Below are positions 1 to 37,483 of a DNA stretch of 64,000 nt, in pieces; position 1 is the first letter of the stretch; the number at the start of each line of letters is the position of its first letter. The notes under the pieces were generated by a model. That model was given only the letters and a program-made list of their open reading frames with translations. It searched no databases and was not told the origin of the DNA. The position numbers and the translations under genes were made by a program. The stretch is from Odontesthes bonariensis (taxonomy: Eukaryota > Chordata > Actinopteri > Atheriniformes > Atherinopsidae), in the NCBI RefSeq assembly GCF_027942865.1, contig NC_134524.1, forward strand, positions 7,923,536 through 7,987,535. Reading direction: 5' to 3'.

Positions 1-3000
1 GTCTGTAGTCAGGGTGGTGAACGTGCTGCAGATGACGAAACGAGTCAAAGTAAAACTCCACCAGACGTCACGCTGATCGATGCGAGCAGCAGGGATGAGA
101 TGTATGGGACAGGCTGTCCGGGCAGAGCGTGGTGTGGTCCGCAGGTTGCTCCTCATTGGATGAGGGAGGGGACCGAAGGTGACTCGTTCGTGCGTTTCCA
201 TGGTAACGGGAGGAAAGTGGAGGGAGGGCGACGGGGTATTCCCGGGAGGTTTGCCAGATGAGAGGGGATGGGGTGAGGCAACCTTTGGATTAAAGCAGCT
301 TTTTATGTTGTATTTCCAGCCTTTCTGCAGCAGGTGTCATATTTGCTTTCTGATAGTTAACTAGTTAACTTAATTATAACAGAGGCAGGGAAATAACTGC
401 ACTAATGATTAAGGAAATACCGCTCAATATTTAATAAGGCACGACTGGGATGTTTATGGGATTGGGATTTCCTGTATTACTTCATCAACAGGCTGATTAG
501 TTACTTAAGCTATTCTTGCCTCTTTCTGAGCGTTCTGACTCATTAATGACTAGTTACTTAGATACTAGTTAATGCCTTTTGTCCATCTTCAGTAACTGTA
601 TATAACACAGAGTAGGTTCCATGTAGCTCTGCTTTACATTCAGATTACCGGGCCTTTAATTCTTCGGTATACGTGCTGATAACTGAATAATTAGCTGTTC
701 ATTAGCTACTCTTTTTATGCAGTAAAGTGGAGCATCATACTGATGAACTACTCCGTAGATCCTCATTCCAATTCCCTCGCCATTTGTTTTTATGTACCTT
801 GGAGTGATATGAAACGTGGTGTTGGTTAGCTGGCATCAGTTAATCATTATTTTCCATCTTTAGTTACTGGTTAACTGTCAGTTAGGTCCCCATTTGGTCC
901 TCATTTGTTCCTCATTTGTTCCCTGGATCTTCACAGCCTTATTGTGAAGTGTTCAACTTGTTTTTTTCTAAATGCATTCGGCTTGTTTGGGTGTTAAATT
1001 TGCAAAGTTATGATGAAGATTTTTATAGTTGGGGGGGCGGGAAAGGTTCTTTTTCTTTTGCTGACTCTTATGTGTGCGTCTCCAGAATCTGCCAACTCTT
1101 TTCGGGGTCTTAATTAGCCTTTCTACCTTAGGAATACATCTCTGAGTAAATCTTTCTGGTCTTTTAGCTCTCTCTTGTCTGAAAGGCATCAGTTAGTCTC
1201 AGTTCCAGAGTGATAGGGAGCTATAGAAGAGCCCGTGTCTGCTGATTGTTGGGGAAAGCCTTAAAGAATCAGTGTTTTTTAAGCTTTGATATTTTCATCC
1301 CACGTCTTTTCCAAACGATGGCTGAACGAGCCGTAGTTCCAACAAACTAATTCAGGTCTGAGTCAGCTTGGTAGAAGTTATGCCAGAGCCCAAATGCAAC
1401 GTCATCTCCCAACAGAACATGCAACAGTTGTGTTGCACACCGCAAAAAAAACCCAAAGCGGTTTCACAATTAGGGTTAAAAAAACTTGTACTCTGACCAT
1501 GTTTTCTGTACTCGGTTTGCTAAAAACAACAAGCGTACACCTGGTTTGTCCTCACATTGACTTCTAATGTCTACAGAAGGGATGATCTTTACGCTCCGGG
1601 GAATCCTTTCTACCTTCCACGTCTCCCAAATGTTTAACACTGAGTATTTAGCCACTGAAACTTTACCCTACAGACTTTTTTTTACACTCTTTTACAAAGT
1701 CTTTTTCCTCCATGATGGTGTAGAATTGCATAAAGGTTTATGCATTTCTGGTTTATTATTAAGGTAAGGATTGTCCCTCTAATGCACCGACTACTCAATA
1801 AACTACTTCTACTCCAGCTGTTAACCTCTGTGCTGAGAGAGGAATGTTTACCAGGAGGGTGTCTAAACTTTTACTTCTATAATTCTAATTCTCTAGATAT
1901 TTTACACCTTATTTCTCCTACGTGCTAAGCAGCATTGCAGAAGCGTCTGAGAGAATGCTTTTGCACACTTTTCCAGGACAATGAATTTAATAGATCTTGA
2001 ATCTTTTCTGTCTAACCCCACCCTTCATTGTACCTGTGCTCGGCCGTTTAGATAACTCACATTTCACCTATCGTTCCGCATTCATCTACTGATTATTAAG
2101 AAGCAGATTGGCAGTGCGGAGCCGGTCTGAGCGGATTTTTACAGCCGTTCAGAGTCCCCGGAGTAGTCACCAGACTGTTCTTGGCCGGAGCTCTCGTCCT
2201 TCACCAAGTAACTCATTCATGCTCGCTCAGCTCACACGTCATGTGCGAGAGAGACGTGAGCTCAGGTGACTCGTCTGATCCCCTCGCAGCGAACATGACC
2301 ATGAAAAGAGCCGAGCGCACGTGGAGTTCAACGGCTTTTATGGCCTATTGTACAGAACAGGCCTTTATCACTTACACACGCACAAATCCAGGAAGGAGCA
2401 ACGCCGCGCATTTGGATTACAAGTTAACTTTTGGCCACTCGGAAGGAGGCCTCACCCTGATAATGCTGTTTTATTAGCTTGCCTGAGTCTGAGTTGTACT
2501 CCAATATACGTGTTCTTTTTCTTTTTTATCAATGGAAATGCTTCTTAAACTCAATCTTGTTTAAATAAGAGGCTCAGTTATTTCTGTAGTAGCTTTTTGT
2601 CAGCCTGTGGAGCCTAAATCCTCGCTTTCCTTTTCTGAATCTTTATTTGCTTCCTCCTTTCCTCTGCTTCATGCAACATCAATGCATGTGCACGGGCGCG
2701 GAAACCTGCAGCATCTGTGGGGCTCTGGTTGAGGGCCAAGCAGCAGGTTGCCTCAGCTCGGCGGCTGTTTGAACAGGGACTTACTGATGGGGAGAATAGA
2801 GGGAAGCTAAACCCTGATGCTGAACAAATACACAGATGGTTGAGTTAACTTTCTAGTATAGAGAATTTAGCAAATTCCTCCCTAAACACAGTCTGAACAA
2901 GCACCAAGAACCATCTGAATTAAAGATGTGAAAGCTGAAACTGAGGATCGGGATGTTGTGGTCTGAACACTTCGGTGTTAAAGAGTATCACGAGTGCAAC

Positions 3001-5672
3001 CGAGTCTCTTCCTTTGTGAAACAGCCGTCCAACAACAAAAGAGGATATTAAAATATCCTACGTGAAAACAGGCCAGCATGAATCTGGAAATAAGAGGAAA
3101 CCTTAGAGGACACATCTCATGTTTGCTGCACCGAATGAAACAACGGCTCCAACCTTTTTGGTTTTTTTTTTTCAGTCCACTGCTTCTTGAAATCGATGCA
3201 GCGCTCGACTGGTCTCGGATCCAGTTCCAGAAACAGCCAGCAGCCGGTTTTAAAAGAGCAAAGAGTCACATCCCAGAGACCAAAAGGATGTGAAAACGTC
3301 TGCAAGAACAGGAAACCTGAAGATTCCCCATTAGTCAGCAGTCTTGCGCACTTGCACGTGCATATTTGATTACATTTACAGAAAAAAAAACACCCAGAAC
3401 CAGCACATTCCCTTTAAACTGTGCCTGTAAACTTTACCAAACTAAGCTTATCAGAGAGCGCACAATGGAGGAAAGTTAACGCTGAGCGAGGTGCTTTTTC
3501 ATCAGGAGTCACAGGTCATGCACTGTTGACCCCATCTGCCATAAAGATGTCAATGTAATCAGGGGAGGGGAGGTTTGTTTGCCCCCTCTACCTTTTACCT
3601 GCAACTGGCAAGCAGCTGTCCTCCCAATGCGCACGTGATGGCCGCGTGTGTCCAGTTAAATGTGTGCATAATGATTTATCGCATTCAAAATAATTAGATG
3701 TATGGAAAACTGAGAGAAAACTGTGAGTGGAACCCGTCAGCATTGTATAAAGCCCAACACAACATCTTTAAATGGCATGTTTTTGCAGTAAAAACCCCCC
3801 AAAATATTTCAATTTCCCGATATAAAACTGAAGCAAATCCAGAAAGACATCCATTTGAGAAGCTGAGAGCAGCAAACGTTTGGACTTTGTCTTCCGGACA
3901 CACGCTGCAACTTCTGTCCTGCACTTTATTGGCAGTAAAAGAAGCTAAAGACGATTCAGACACCGAGGAACAATGAGACGGTATCATTCCAACCTTTGAC
4001 TTTTGTACTGTGAGGTGCCACTCGGCCCATAATCCAGCTGTTATGATTCAAAGCCTGCAACCTTTGACCCTTTTTAACCGTTCAAGCGCAGTCGAGCTGG
4101 AGTTAACCCTGAACATGACTGGAGTTCTATGGCGTTGGAACCCAGTCATCCGCCTCTCCATCTTTCAGATCTTGTGTAAACTGTTTTCTGATGCTCATCG
4201 AGTGTGTCAGGACATTATTCTCCCCCCTCTGCCTCCACCTTTCATCCCTCCTTCCTCTATGCACTCATTCACCCTGCTCTCAGTCTTGCCCCATCTTCTC
4301 ATAGACATGCTAAGTCAGCATTTTTACAATTTTTTTTTTTTTTTTTTGGCACCGTCTCATGCTTTTTAGTTTTGCTCATTCATTGTTTCCTGTTGAATTT
4401 GTGTCCGGCTGCTCCTAATCCCTTTAACTGAATTCCCACAATAGCCATCCACAAGTGAGCAGTAGCTCATTGCTAATAATTTCTGATTAAAAGCTTATAG
4501 AAATTCATCATCAAGGCCGGTTGGGCACAAAAATCAGACACAAAATCCCCAAAAGAAGATAAAAAATGACCAAAATGAGGACAGAGTACCTAAAAACAGA
4601 TGCAAACTTACCTGAATGTCAGAGAAAGTGACATCAGTTAAAGGGAAAAACATGACTGAGACCCAAATTAACCCAAATAAGAACTAAAACAGTGATGGAA
4701 AAGATAAAAAAAAGAAAAATTGTCTCTAATATGATAATCAGACTGATACAAAATGACCTAAATGGCCCCAAAAAAAGCATAAAGAGATGCAAAATGATCC
4801 ACATGAGACACAAAATGACCTAACGGAGTCAAAATGAGAAAGAATAAACGAATAATTGGACGTTTGGGACACAAAATAAACAATATGAGATGGAAAAAAA
4901 ATGACCAGAACACACATATAAGTCACAGAATAGCCTAAAAGTAACATTGAATGGTTACAAAATTAGATATAAGCATTTACATTGATTCAAAACAAGCAAA
5001 AGTTGTATCTGCATGGTTCATAGTGGCCTTGCCTCTCTTCCACTTCCTTTGAAGTCTATAAATAACTACAGAGCAACCCAAAAACCTTCCACATGTCCTC
5101 ACAGGCTACAGAAACAACCTGCATGAGCAGAAGGAATTCTAACCGACTCACTGGAGTACATTCATTACAATTACTTAAGTGAAAAAAACTCATATGGTGC
5201 CAATATGTGGCTAACTTTGACCATTTTTAATTCTTAACTTCATACAAAGTTAGACGAGCTGCTTCTGTCTTTATGCTAAGCTATCTGCACTTCTTCTTCG
5301 TCTTAGCTGCCAACGATCCTCTTATCTATCAATTATTCATTAAAAAGACTCCATTTAAGTGGGAATGAAGTGTAAACTTCACGAGTTGGACATCTGGATA
5401 ATGCACGTTCAGATTTATAAGACATGGTCCCAAAGCCTGTGGATCCGATCCTTTCCAATCACACGACTTAATATCACATTTTTGAGCCCCTTTCTGGCAA
5501 ATTCGGGTTTGTTTTAATCTTTTCAAGCTGAGGCGAGCGTCACAAACTCATCCAAACCCGCAGAGGACATTACAACTGTTGCGTTTGTGACAATCGGAAC
5601 ATTCTTGGCGTGTGCGCACCTCTTTTTTAATCCCCACCCGAAACCTGACACACCTCTCCCTCCCTTCACCAG
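1..5672 (+). other. slc7a8 intron 1 and/or upstream DNA, no gene seen
   Basis: No exon could be recognised here. The expected first coding exon of slc7a8 (N-terminal tail and the start of membrane segment 1, ending ..GIIVG) is not found on the + strand, so it should lie left of the window and this stretch would be intron 1. Short open frames are scattered and show no family signature. The only structured part is the degenerate repeat at about 4.54-4.96 kb, listed separately. Confidence 0.5.
4537..4960. repeat. degenerate tandem repeat (ACAAAATGACC-type)
   Basis: An A-rich stretch in which variants of 'gacacaaaatgacct' and 'agagatgcaaaatgatcc' recur at irregular spacing of roughly 20-30 bp. 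Such decayed minisatellite arrays are common in fish introns. The copies are too diverged to give a clean period by eye. No coding content is supported. Confidence 0.55.
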
Positions 5673-22140
<16,468 letters not shown>

Positions 22141-22226
22141 AGTCCACCACATCCCCTTTATTTTTATTTCTTTTTTTTTTAAATTCCCACCTGCCACCAC
22201 AAACATGCAGCCAAACACAAACGTGG

Positions 22227-22263
<37 letters not shown>

Positions 22264-24240
22264 CAAACACCATTCACGCCTTCGTTTTTCTGGTTTCAAA
22301 TCAATCAGTAATTTTTCTAAATGTTTCAGTAATAAAAGACCTCAAACAGTTTGAGTCTGGGGCCAATCAAAAGTGCAATAAGGTTAGCACCTTCCAGCTC
22401 CTCGATCATTTAGCCTTTTACATCAGCAGCAGCAGCTTTCCTCTCTGTCCACATCTGCACAACTGCAACAGAGACTTTTTTTAAGGATGTTTTTTTTATA
22501 ATCAAAGAGACTAACTGAACTGAGACGGTCATTTTTGTTTTTCATCGTTAATTTTGTCTCATTCAACACACCAAAGCTGGATTTTTATTTTTTTTTTGAT
22601 TGCCGAAGCAGAAAATCTGTTTAGGATCATTTCATCTTGTTGAATTCAACATTTGTCTTTGTTTTAAAAGTGACTTTAATTGTGTTTTATCTCCTTTTTG
22701 TAATTGTGATTTTTATTCTTCGCTTTTAACATGTTAATTTTTTCTTTTTTTCTAACATTTTCACCTGGTTTTCTTGTTTTTTTGGGGTTTTTTTTTACTC
22801 TTTAAACTGCAGATGTGCAACACCTGAAGGTGGATGTGAGACCTGTACTTTATACTGGTGAATGTGCTGCTAACACTTTTGTTAATGGCCTTAATTAAAA
22901 TGACAGTGTTCCGCGCTTTAGTGCCATCGTAGCTGTGTTTTTCCACGGATGTGAAGAGTGTAGACGCCGTAAAAAACCATCAAACGGGAAGACGAAGCAG
23001 CCCGGCTGAGACCAGAGAAAACCAATATCACCACCACACTTGCATGGCTAATGTGCACATCTCCACACCGACACGTGTGAATGCCAGTTCCTAAAGAAGC
23101 CTCGACTACCTAATTATGCTTAATCAATCTTTTGAGCTGTTTGTGGGTGTACAAATGATAGAAAAACCTTCTTTTTTTTAAATTCTTACCATTAATTTAA
23201 GGACATTTTAGTGCAATATCGCTACACGCACCAGCAAACACTGAGCATGCACCCCGTTAATGACCTCTTAGTGTGTATGATGCTGCATATTATATGAACC
23301 ACACTGCTTCACACTTAAAGGCGCATCTTAAGTTTGTTTTTTTTAACAAAGTCTTTGGGTCTCAGGGCATCCCTGCTGCCTTCTCCTTCCTGAAAAACCT
23401 CCCAACCATGAAAACCGACACATCTGAGGGGTTGAAATCCGGTCCGATAGTGCCAAACGTCAACGTCGGCGCTTTTAGATATTTATTCCTCAGGATTATC
23501 AATCGTAAGGTGTTACGGTTAAAGAAATCTTTCCAGTCGTGTAGCTGCAGAGGAACAGGGTGTCCTGGATGTCTTCACCGGGACAATAACCTGCTTTTAC
23601 ATGATATAAAGATGTCCCAGCGGTCTGTTTATCGTCACTTAGTTAATTAAAAAAAGAACCACTGACTGTTTGAATTTCTAATGTTGATTTTAAGTCACTC
23701 TGTTGTAGTTCAATCATTTTAGAGAATGTGATTTACCTCTTCTTCCATTTAGTAAATTAAATAACGACTTCTCCCCCGTTCAGCAGACTTTATAGTGTCC
23801 ACACTTCCCAGTGTGTATTAATGAGGCTCTTTCTCACCTAATAAACTAAATGTTTCGACTTTATCTGACATAACGGCGTACGTGGAGCGAGCTGAAGCAG
23901 CTTTAACCTTAAAATGCTGGTGGAAAAAGAGCTTTTTCTATTCGTGTGTCTTTCACACTGCCTGAAACATTCACTTCTTGTCCAGTTTCAGACAGAAACA
24001 GGCCTTTGCTGTCGTGGAATTATCAAGTTTTATGCACCAAGCAGATGTTCTTTTAGCAAAACGGTATCATGCCGTGATGAGAGGGTTTTCTACATTGTGT
24101 CGTGTACAAAGGTTTCTAATTTGCCTTTAACTGTTCACAGTCTACCTTCAGCCGTGTGTCTTATTCTGTGTTTAAATGTAAATGTACATATTGGTGGCGA
24201 GTGTTTGACAATAAAAAATAAAAAAAACCACACACACACA
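22141..24240 (+). other. slc7a8: probable slc7a8 3' UTR
   Basis: AT-rich DNA after the slc7a8 stop with no coding exon on either strand. Possible poly(A) signals are AATAAA near 22331 and a double AATAAA-type signal near 24209-24220, the latter just before a short CA run. nedd8 ends on the opposite strand shortly after, so the two transcripts would converge at about 24.2-24.3 kb. A CA microsatellite lies at 22227-22261. The true 3' end cannot be fixed without transcript data. Confidence 0.5.
22227..22261. repeat. (CA)n microsatellite in slc7a8 3' UTR
   Basis: About 17 CA units soon after the stop codon. Confidence 0.95.
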
Positions 24241-24310
24241 CACAAGTGAATTTAGGTTTCCTTCTTTTGCTGAGCTGCACAGGAAAGTCGAACACGAGAG
24301 ATTTTCAGCA

Positions 24311-25040
24311 TTAACTTTATTCGACCGACAAACCAGTCAGTTTCTTTCTTTCTTTCTTTCTTTCTCTCACTCACTCACACACACACACAGAGGAGCCGAA
24401 CAGGAACTAACAGCAAACTTTACAAAAGTAAACACAGTAACGATGTAAACTGAAGCCTCTGTCGGCCGATGTTGCAGCAGTGAAACATGAAGTCGGGCGT
24501 CTTTCAGCCAGTTAAACAGCCCAGGAACACGGCCAGCCGCCCCACAGAGAGAGAGGAAAGTGAGCTGTGTGGTGCATGATTTGCTGAGCAGACGGTTTCC
24601 CTCACACACAAACATGCTTCTTTGCTTATTTTCTTTTCTCTTGCAGGTGAAGTTGAACATTTTTGGGGAAATCTAAATGTTCTCTTTCTGGCTCTCATAT
24701 CCTACGGTGCACTTTGCATTTGTGGTGACTGCAGCAGCAGCCTTAAGCCAAAGCTTTGGGTAAAATCTGCCCAACTTTTCTGCTCACGCGTGTTTAATAT
24801 CTCGCCTTTGACGTGTTGCAGTGTGGTTTTTTTTTTTTTTTTTTTACAGACATTAAAGGCTAAACGGAGGTGGATGCCAAAGTAGAACCTGATAGAACTA
24901 CGTTTGCCAATGGCTCTGTGTTGCCTTCAGTGTCACCTGGTGATTCTACAACCGGTGGCTGTGCGTCTCCCGTGTTCTGTGAAGGCATCGCATCAGTTAA
25001 GGCATCTTTTCTGCTTTTTTCCTTTAGCGGCGGCGGCTCC
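24311..25040 (-). other. nedd8: probable nedd8 3' UTR
   Basis: Between the nedd8 stop and an AATAAA on the - strand (TTTATT at about 24317-24322 on the + strand) no further exon is seen. The long - strand frame over 24860-25258 is a different frame from NEDD8 and is not a gene. Confidence 0.4.
24342..24390. repeat. TTTC and CA/CTCA simple repeats
   Basis: Six TTTC units followed by CTCA and CA units, just past the convergent ends of slc7a8 and nedd8. Confidence 0.9.
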
Positions 25041-27021
<1,981 letters not shown>

Positions 27022-27986
27022 CTTTATAGACTTGATGAAACACTTAAGTGGGTTAAATAATATAACTGTATGTTAGCTCACTCTACTCTTTCACGCTTTC
27101 AGTGGGATGAAAAAATAGTCTTTCTGTTGGTATTGTGGTGGAGAACCTCGATATTTCTCCTTTTTCCAGAAATTCTATTTCCGGTGTTCCTGGTCGAATC
27201 CGACCGCCTCCTTTACTTGTGTGAGCAACGGTTCCGCTTAACTTGACTTCGGTCTAATTTACGACATTCACCGTAACAAAAGCTCATTATTTGGTCTAAA
27301 AACGTGTACTATCAACTCAAAAAGCATCAACAAAAGCAAACCTAAACGTGTTAAGTGAGTACCTCAAAAAAGCATTTACGACACTAACGCAACGTGACGT
27401 AAAACGACCCTCCAGCGTTTGTAGTTTTTTACTTGTTACTTGCCGTTAAGCTAACGCTCTTCAAAAACTACAAGGCGGCTGTCAGTTGGTGTCCGCCGCT
27501 GTAAAACTTCCCGCGTAAACGGTGGAAAGGAAGCCGAGGAGGCAGTGCTGCACAGATCACATACATCGTACTTTCCTAACGGTAAATGCTTTGTTTTACT
27601 AAACGTATAAACAATTACATTGTTTGTAATGACTTCCTTGTGCTTACACAAACTTGTTTAGTCCTTATAAAAGTGGCATAAATGATTATATTGTCAACGA
27701 GAGTAATCTTGAATTTTGACATCGCGGCTGACGAAGCAACGCTGGTCTCTTCTGTACTCTCGCGCATGTTGGCACCGTTAGCAGGCTAAATACATTTTTT
27801 ACATTTATAGCTATTGCAATAAGTTGAACTAATTTTAGAAAGCTTTTACTTTTCCCACCCCTTGTACCTTAATCCCACACCGTACCTCCTTGAACTGGAG
27901 TTTGGTTGCATAATGTCTGTGTTGGTGTGCATTATGAAGACAGGACGTGACATCCATTGTGACACCTGATATCTCTCTCTTTTGCA
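27022..27986. promoter_or_regulatory. shared nedd8/gmpr2 promoter interval
   Basis: The two genes start back to back 1.04 kb apart (ATG to ATG). The middle, about 27.4-27.58 kb, is richer in CpG than its surroundings and could hold a non-coding first exon of gmpr2 ending near 27581 (aacg/gtaaat). The coding gmpr2 exon is preceded by an acceptor 'ctcttttgcag' ending at 27987. Start sites are inferred, not seen. Confidence 0.4.
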
Positions 27987-28061
27987 GAGCCAGATTCCTG
28001 GAAACTCTGCCTCTGTTCACTTTTTGTTCTTCCCCCCGCACTGTTACACCCTGTTTCCAAG

Positions 28062-34311
<6,250 letters not shown>

Positions 34312-34945
34312 ACCTCCACCGCGGTCGTGCCTCACATCCAAAAATCTGCAACACTGCCTCCCTGACTTCCAGATGCTGCCCTGATAGACATCTTAGTTCT
34401 TAAATATCCTCTTTTTAATCCAGGTTCACATTGTTAGAAACTCTTTCCAGCAATTATTACGAGTCGCTTTAGAGTCTGCAAAGTATTCCAGGGGACGCTG
34501 TCGTGTCCTTCTGTCTCATCATTCCAGTGCGAGGTAGATTCGCTGCGAACATCTGTCCCCAACTTGTAAAATTAGAACGAATGTCTTAAATTATTTATAA
34601 TTCCTAAATCTATATGCTATAGAAAATCTATCTATTTTTAGAAAATCTATCATTCCATCACCCATGTTTTGCACTTTAATGCTTTTTCCAGTTTCTGAGT
34701 CTGATGTCGGTTGATACGTTCGGAGTCAAACTCTGAATGTGAGGACAGTATGAGACACAAGCAGTCGGATGAGAAGCAGAGGTGTTATTCAGCTTCAGTG
34801 TTTGCAGTTTTTTTTGTCTTCTCTGGGACTCGCTGCTCCTGATGCACACCAAAGTTTGTTGGGCTTTTATATATATATATGTATATCTATATCTATATAT
34901 AGATATATATAGATATAGATATGTATGTATGTATATATACTGCTT
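34312..34945 (+). other. gmpr2 3' flank up to the array boundary
   Basis: AT-rich sequence with no exon on either strand. No canonical AATAAA was found before the array starts, so the gmpr2 poly(A) site is unknown. It ends in an AT-rich palindromic repeat. Confidence 0.5.
34867..34945. repeat. palindromic TATATC/GATATA repeat at array edge
   Basis: Self-complementary run of TATATA, TATATC and GATATA words that could extrude as a hairpin. The duplicated TRIM unit starts directly after it at 34946. Confidence 0.85.
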
Positions 34946-35497
34946 CATCAGCCGTGGAAATGACTTTGTCACACATTTGATTTAATTACCATTACAAACT
35001 GTTCTCATGTTATCTGTTTAAAGAAAGGAAAGAAAAGGGTTTCTATGTTGCCAAAACACACAAAAAAGACTGTTTTCATTTCACTTAAATTCAATAAAAC
35101 ATTCCACATCTTAATGTTTTACTGGCTTTATTATTGATTAAATCATTTGCAGCTTTCCTATGAAATAAAATGCATACATTGCTATGAAAACTTAACATGA
35201 GGCATTATACAGAGGCATGAATCAGGCTCCTAACGACCAATAGATGGAGACAAACATTTAAAACTGATAGAAATGTATCACATGCATTAAAAGCAAACCT
35301 CAAAACAAAATGAATCCCAAAGAAGATATATATTCAGCTGAGTATATTTAATTGATGTAAGTGTAAAATGTGTAGTTTTAACATTTAACTCACATTCCAA
35401 GATTAACCCTTTTTATTAGTCTAAATGCATTAACTTGAACAACATCTGCACATCAATCAGTTCAATTCATACTCAGTTATTAGCAGAATCTTAACAG
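34946..35497 (-). repeat. TRIM-unit 3' flanking block (A)
   Basis: About 550 bp downstream of the copy A stop, starting 'catcagccgtggaaatgac'. The same block follows copies B (43518-44074), C (46630-47792, with a MITE inside), D (55797-56355) and E (63049-63576). It would hold the 3' UTR; TTTATT at 35128 could be an antisense-read AATAAA. Confidence 0.8.
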
Positions 35498-36991
35498 TTA
35501 GCGAAGTTCACAAACCAGCTCTGTGACGAATGGGCCAGTAAATGTTTTTCCACAAGAACTGCAATTTGACCGTGAAAAGGAAGAAGATCTTCCACATGAA
35601 CACATCCACTGCAGCTGGGTGCTGTTCTGAGCATTTTCCTTCCCCAGACGGACAAAGGGGACCAGGTCCCAGTTGTTGAGGCTCATCTCAAGTGTGATTA
35701 TTTCCTCCCTCTGGTACTGTCCAGTTCTGCTGAAGAAGGACAGCGTGGAAGCAGTAAAGTTCCAAAACACCTCCACCATTTCAGGTATTGGTGCATCCTC
35801 ATCTCCATCCTTCCCCTGATGTGTGAGTAATGCAGACGAAACACTGAATTGGCCAGTATTCTGCACTCCCATACCTCTTGAACTGGATGATGCATCGGTA
35901 CTGTCTTCTTTCTCCGTCATCACACAGCTGAGGCAGTTATCTTCACAGTGCAGGCCGTAGAATGGTCCATTCTCCAGGTTCTGAGCAGACTTCTTATCAC
36001 ACAGTCCAACCATCCAGTCAGACTCTTTGGTGAGACTGATGATCCACCTCTGTAAGTTAGGAGCTGACTGTGTGCTGCCAATGAGAAGAGTGGCAGAGCA
36101 TGGTCCCAGCAAGCTGTTGTAGAACACCTTCCTCTTGTCTTTGGACAGTGAAATGCTGAAAACAGAATTCTGTGGTTCAAAGATCAGATCTGAACCAGTG
36201 GCACCGAGCTCCTGGTGGTTTTCAGGGTCAACCAGGGTCAGCAATGATCCCCAGAAGTGGGACGCTTGCTTCACCATCTTCTCACCGTTCTGTCTGATCT
36301 CCTCCACCAGTTCGTCGCAGTCGTTTCCCGGCTCCAGCCCTCTTCTCACATCCACAGCTTTGGCCTTCTCCAAATCCTGATGCACCTGAGAATACATCTG
36401 CAGGAATCTGAAGGTGTCCTTCTCGTTCTGGGCTGCCTGCATGCTGCTCCTGCTGGTTCTGATGGACGCCATGCGAGCAGAGACTGAACTCTGGACACTG
36501 GTCAGAGAAATATCTCGCAGGTTAGTCACTGCCTCGAGGAGACGAACACTACAGCGACCCACCTTTTCTCTTTCACTCTTCTCCCACTTTTCCAGACCCA
36601 CATTCTCATCATCGGTTTTCTCCTGTAAAGCCTGCTGCTCAGCTTTGAGTTTCTCCACGAGCTCCTTGTGAGCTGTGGAGAAAGTCTTCATATTGTGTAG
36701 GCGGTGCTGGTCTTCGATGGCGCAGGAGACACACACACAGGTCATGTCGTCCAAGCAGTAGTACTCCAGGAGTTTTCCATGCTGAGGACACTTAGTGTTG
36801 CCATCCAAAGCCACGGGTTCAGTCAGAGGATGAGTCTGCAGTAACACGGGGGTGGTCAGGTGGGCCTGAAGGTGCTGGACGCACATGGAGATCTCACATT
36901 TCATGCAGGTCTTCCGTGCTGGTTTCCTGTCCTCGTCCGTGCACATGTCGCAGAGAATAGTTTTAGGATCCGTTTGCATGTTGTCAGACAT
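35498..36991 (-). CDS. RING-less TRIM-like protein, copy A
   Basis: Single-exon gene, 497 residues from the ATG at 36991 (the open frame runs five codons further up but has no earlier ATG). Order: B-box 1-like Cys/His cluster (residues 14-44, CDMC ... CMKCEISMC), B-box 2 (68-104, CPQHGKLLEYYCLDDMTCVC), coiled coil (about 105-215), SPRY/B30.2-like domain (about 265-455; WMVGLCD, FYGLHCE, VEVFWNFTASTLSFFSRTG), then a C-terminal motif W462-x-C-x-C ... C477-x2-C480. There is no RING, so a direct E3 ligase role is doubtful; a TRIM16/TRIM29-like scaffold or a fish antiviral TRIM relative is possible. Closest relatives are copies B-E in this window. Function not known. Confidence 0.8.
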   Translation of the reverse strand: MSDNMQTDPKTILCDMCTDEDRKPARKTCMKCEISMCVQHLQAHLTTPVLLQTHPLTEPVALDGNTKCPQHGKLLEYYCLDDMTCVCVSCAIEDQHRLHNMKTFSTAHKELVEKLKAEQQALQEKTDDENVGLEKWEKSEREKVGRCSVRLLEAVTNLRDISLTSVQSSVSARMASIRTSRSSMQAAQNEKDTFRFLQMYSQVHQDLEKAKAVDVRRGLEPGNDCDELVEEIRQNGEKMVKQASHFWGSLLTLVDPENHQELGATGSDLIFEPQNSVFSISLSKDKRKVFYNSLLGPCSATLLIGSTQSAPNLQRWIISLTKESDWMVGLCDKKSAQNLENGPFYGLHCEDNCLSCVMTEKEDSTDASSSSRGMGVQNTGQFSVSSALLTHQGKDGDEDAPIPEMVEVFWNFTASTLSFFSRTGQYQREEIITLEMSLNNWDLVPFVRLGKENAQNSTQLQWMCSCGRSSSFSRSNCSSCGKTFTGPFVTELVCELR

Positions 36992-37483
36992 GTTTTTCAA
37001 AAGCAAGAAGTCCAGGTTTGAGTTTCTAGAATAAAGAGTTCTTCTTGCTCCTATTGTGTCAGAAAACTAAATGTGAAATCAAATTAGCTAAATCATCAGC
37101 CGAATTTTGTTTTTGGTCTCCGTCTGTCGTCTGCCACAGCAGCAATGCACAACAGATTCGATTTCCTGAATATTCTCACTGTGTGAAACATTGATGGGGT
37201 GGAGTCAGGCAGTTCCTGCAGCCAGTTTGTTGATCATCCTGTTACGGTTGATTTCTCACAAGGTAAGCAAACACCACCCCTGTGAAAAGAGCTCGCCAAC
37301 AAAACAGGTTTTATCAGAAAATGAAGCATGAAATCCAATTTGCTAACCTCTGAGCTGAATTACGTTGACTGTTTGCCAGTTTTTAGTGTTGGTCTGAGGT
37401 CTGCCACAGCAGCACAGCACAGCTGATACTATTTTCCGATATAGTCACACAGTTATTCATTGACAGGGTGAATTAGGCCGTTG
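36992..37483 (-). promoter_or_regulatory. upstream block of TRIM copy A
   Basis: Conserved upstream of copies A, B (45512-45760) and D (57868-58360), and present as an orphan at 40366-40556. It is thus the likely promoter and leader region of the family. No clear TATA box. Copies A and D match over the whole block; B diverges after about 240 bp. Confidence 0.45.

Noticed and set aside
2181-2548. Two overlapping frames of 98 and 75 codons
   Set aside because: No domain, no splice logic, no conserved composition; ordinary intronic frames.
23273-24249. Frames of 125 and 111 codons after slc7a8
   Set aside because: In the 3' UTR region, low complexity and without homology I can recognise.
36135-36671. 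+ strand frames opposite TRIM copy A (and likewise B, C, D)
   Set aside because: They recur in each copy only because the coding strand is conserved; no domain or start context.
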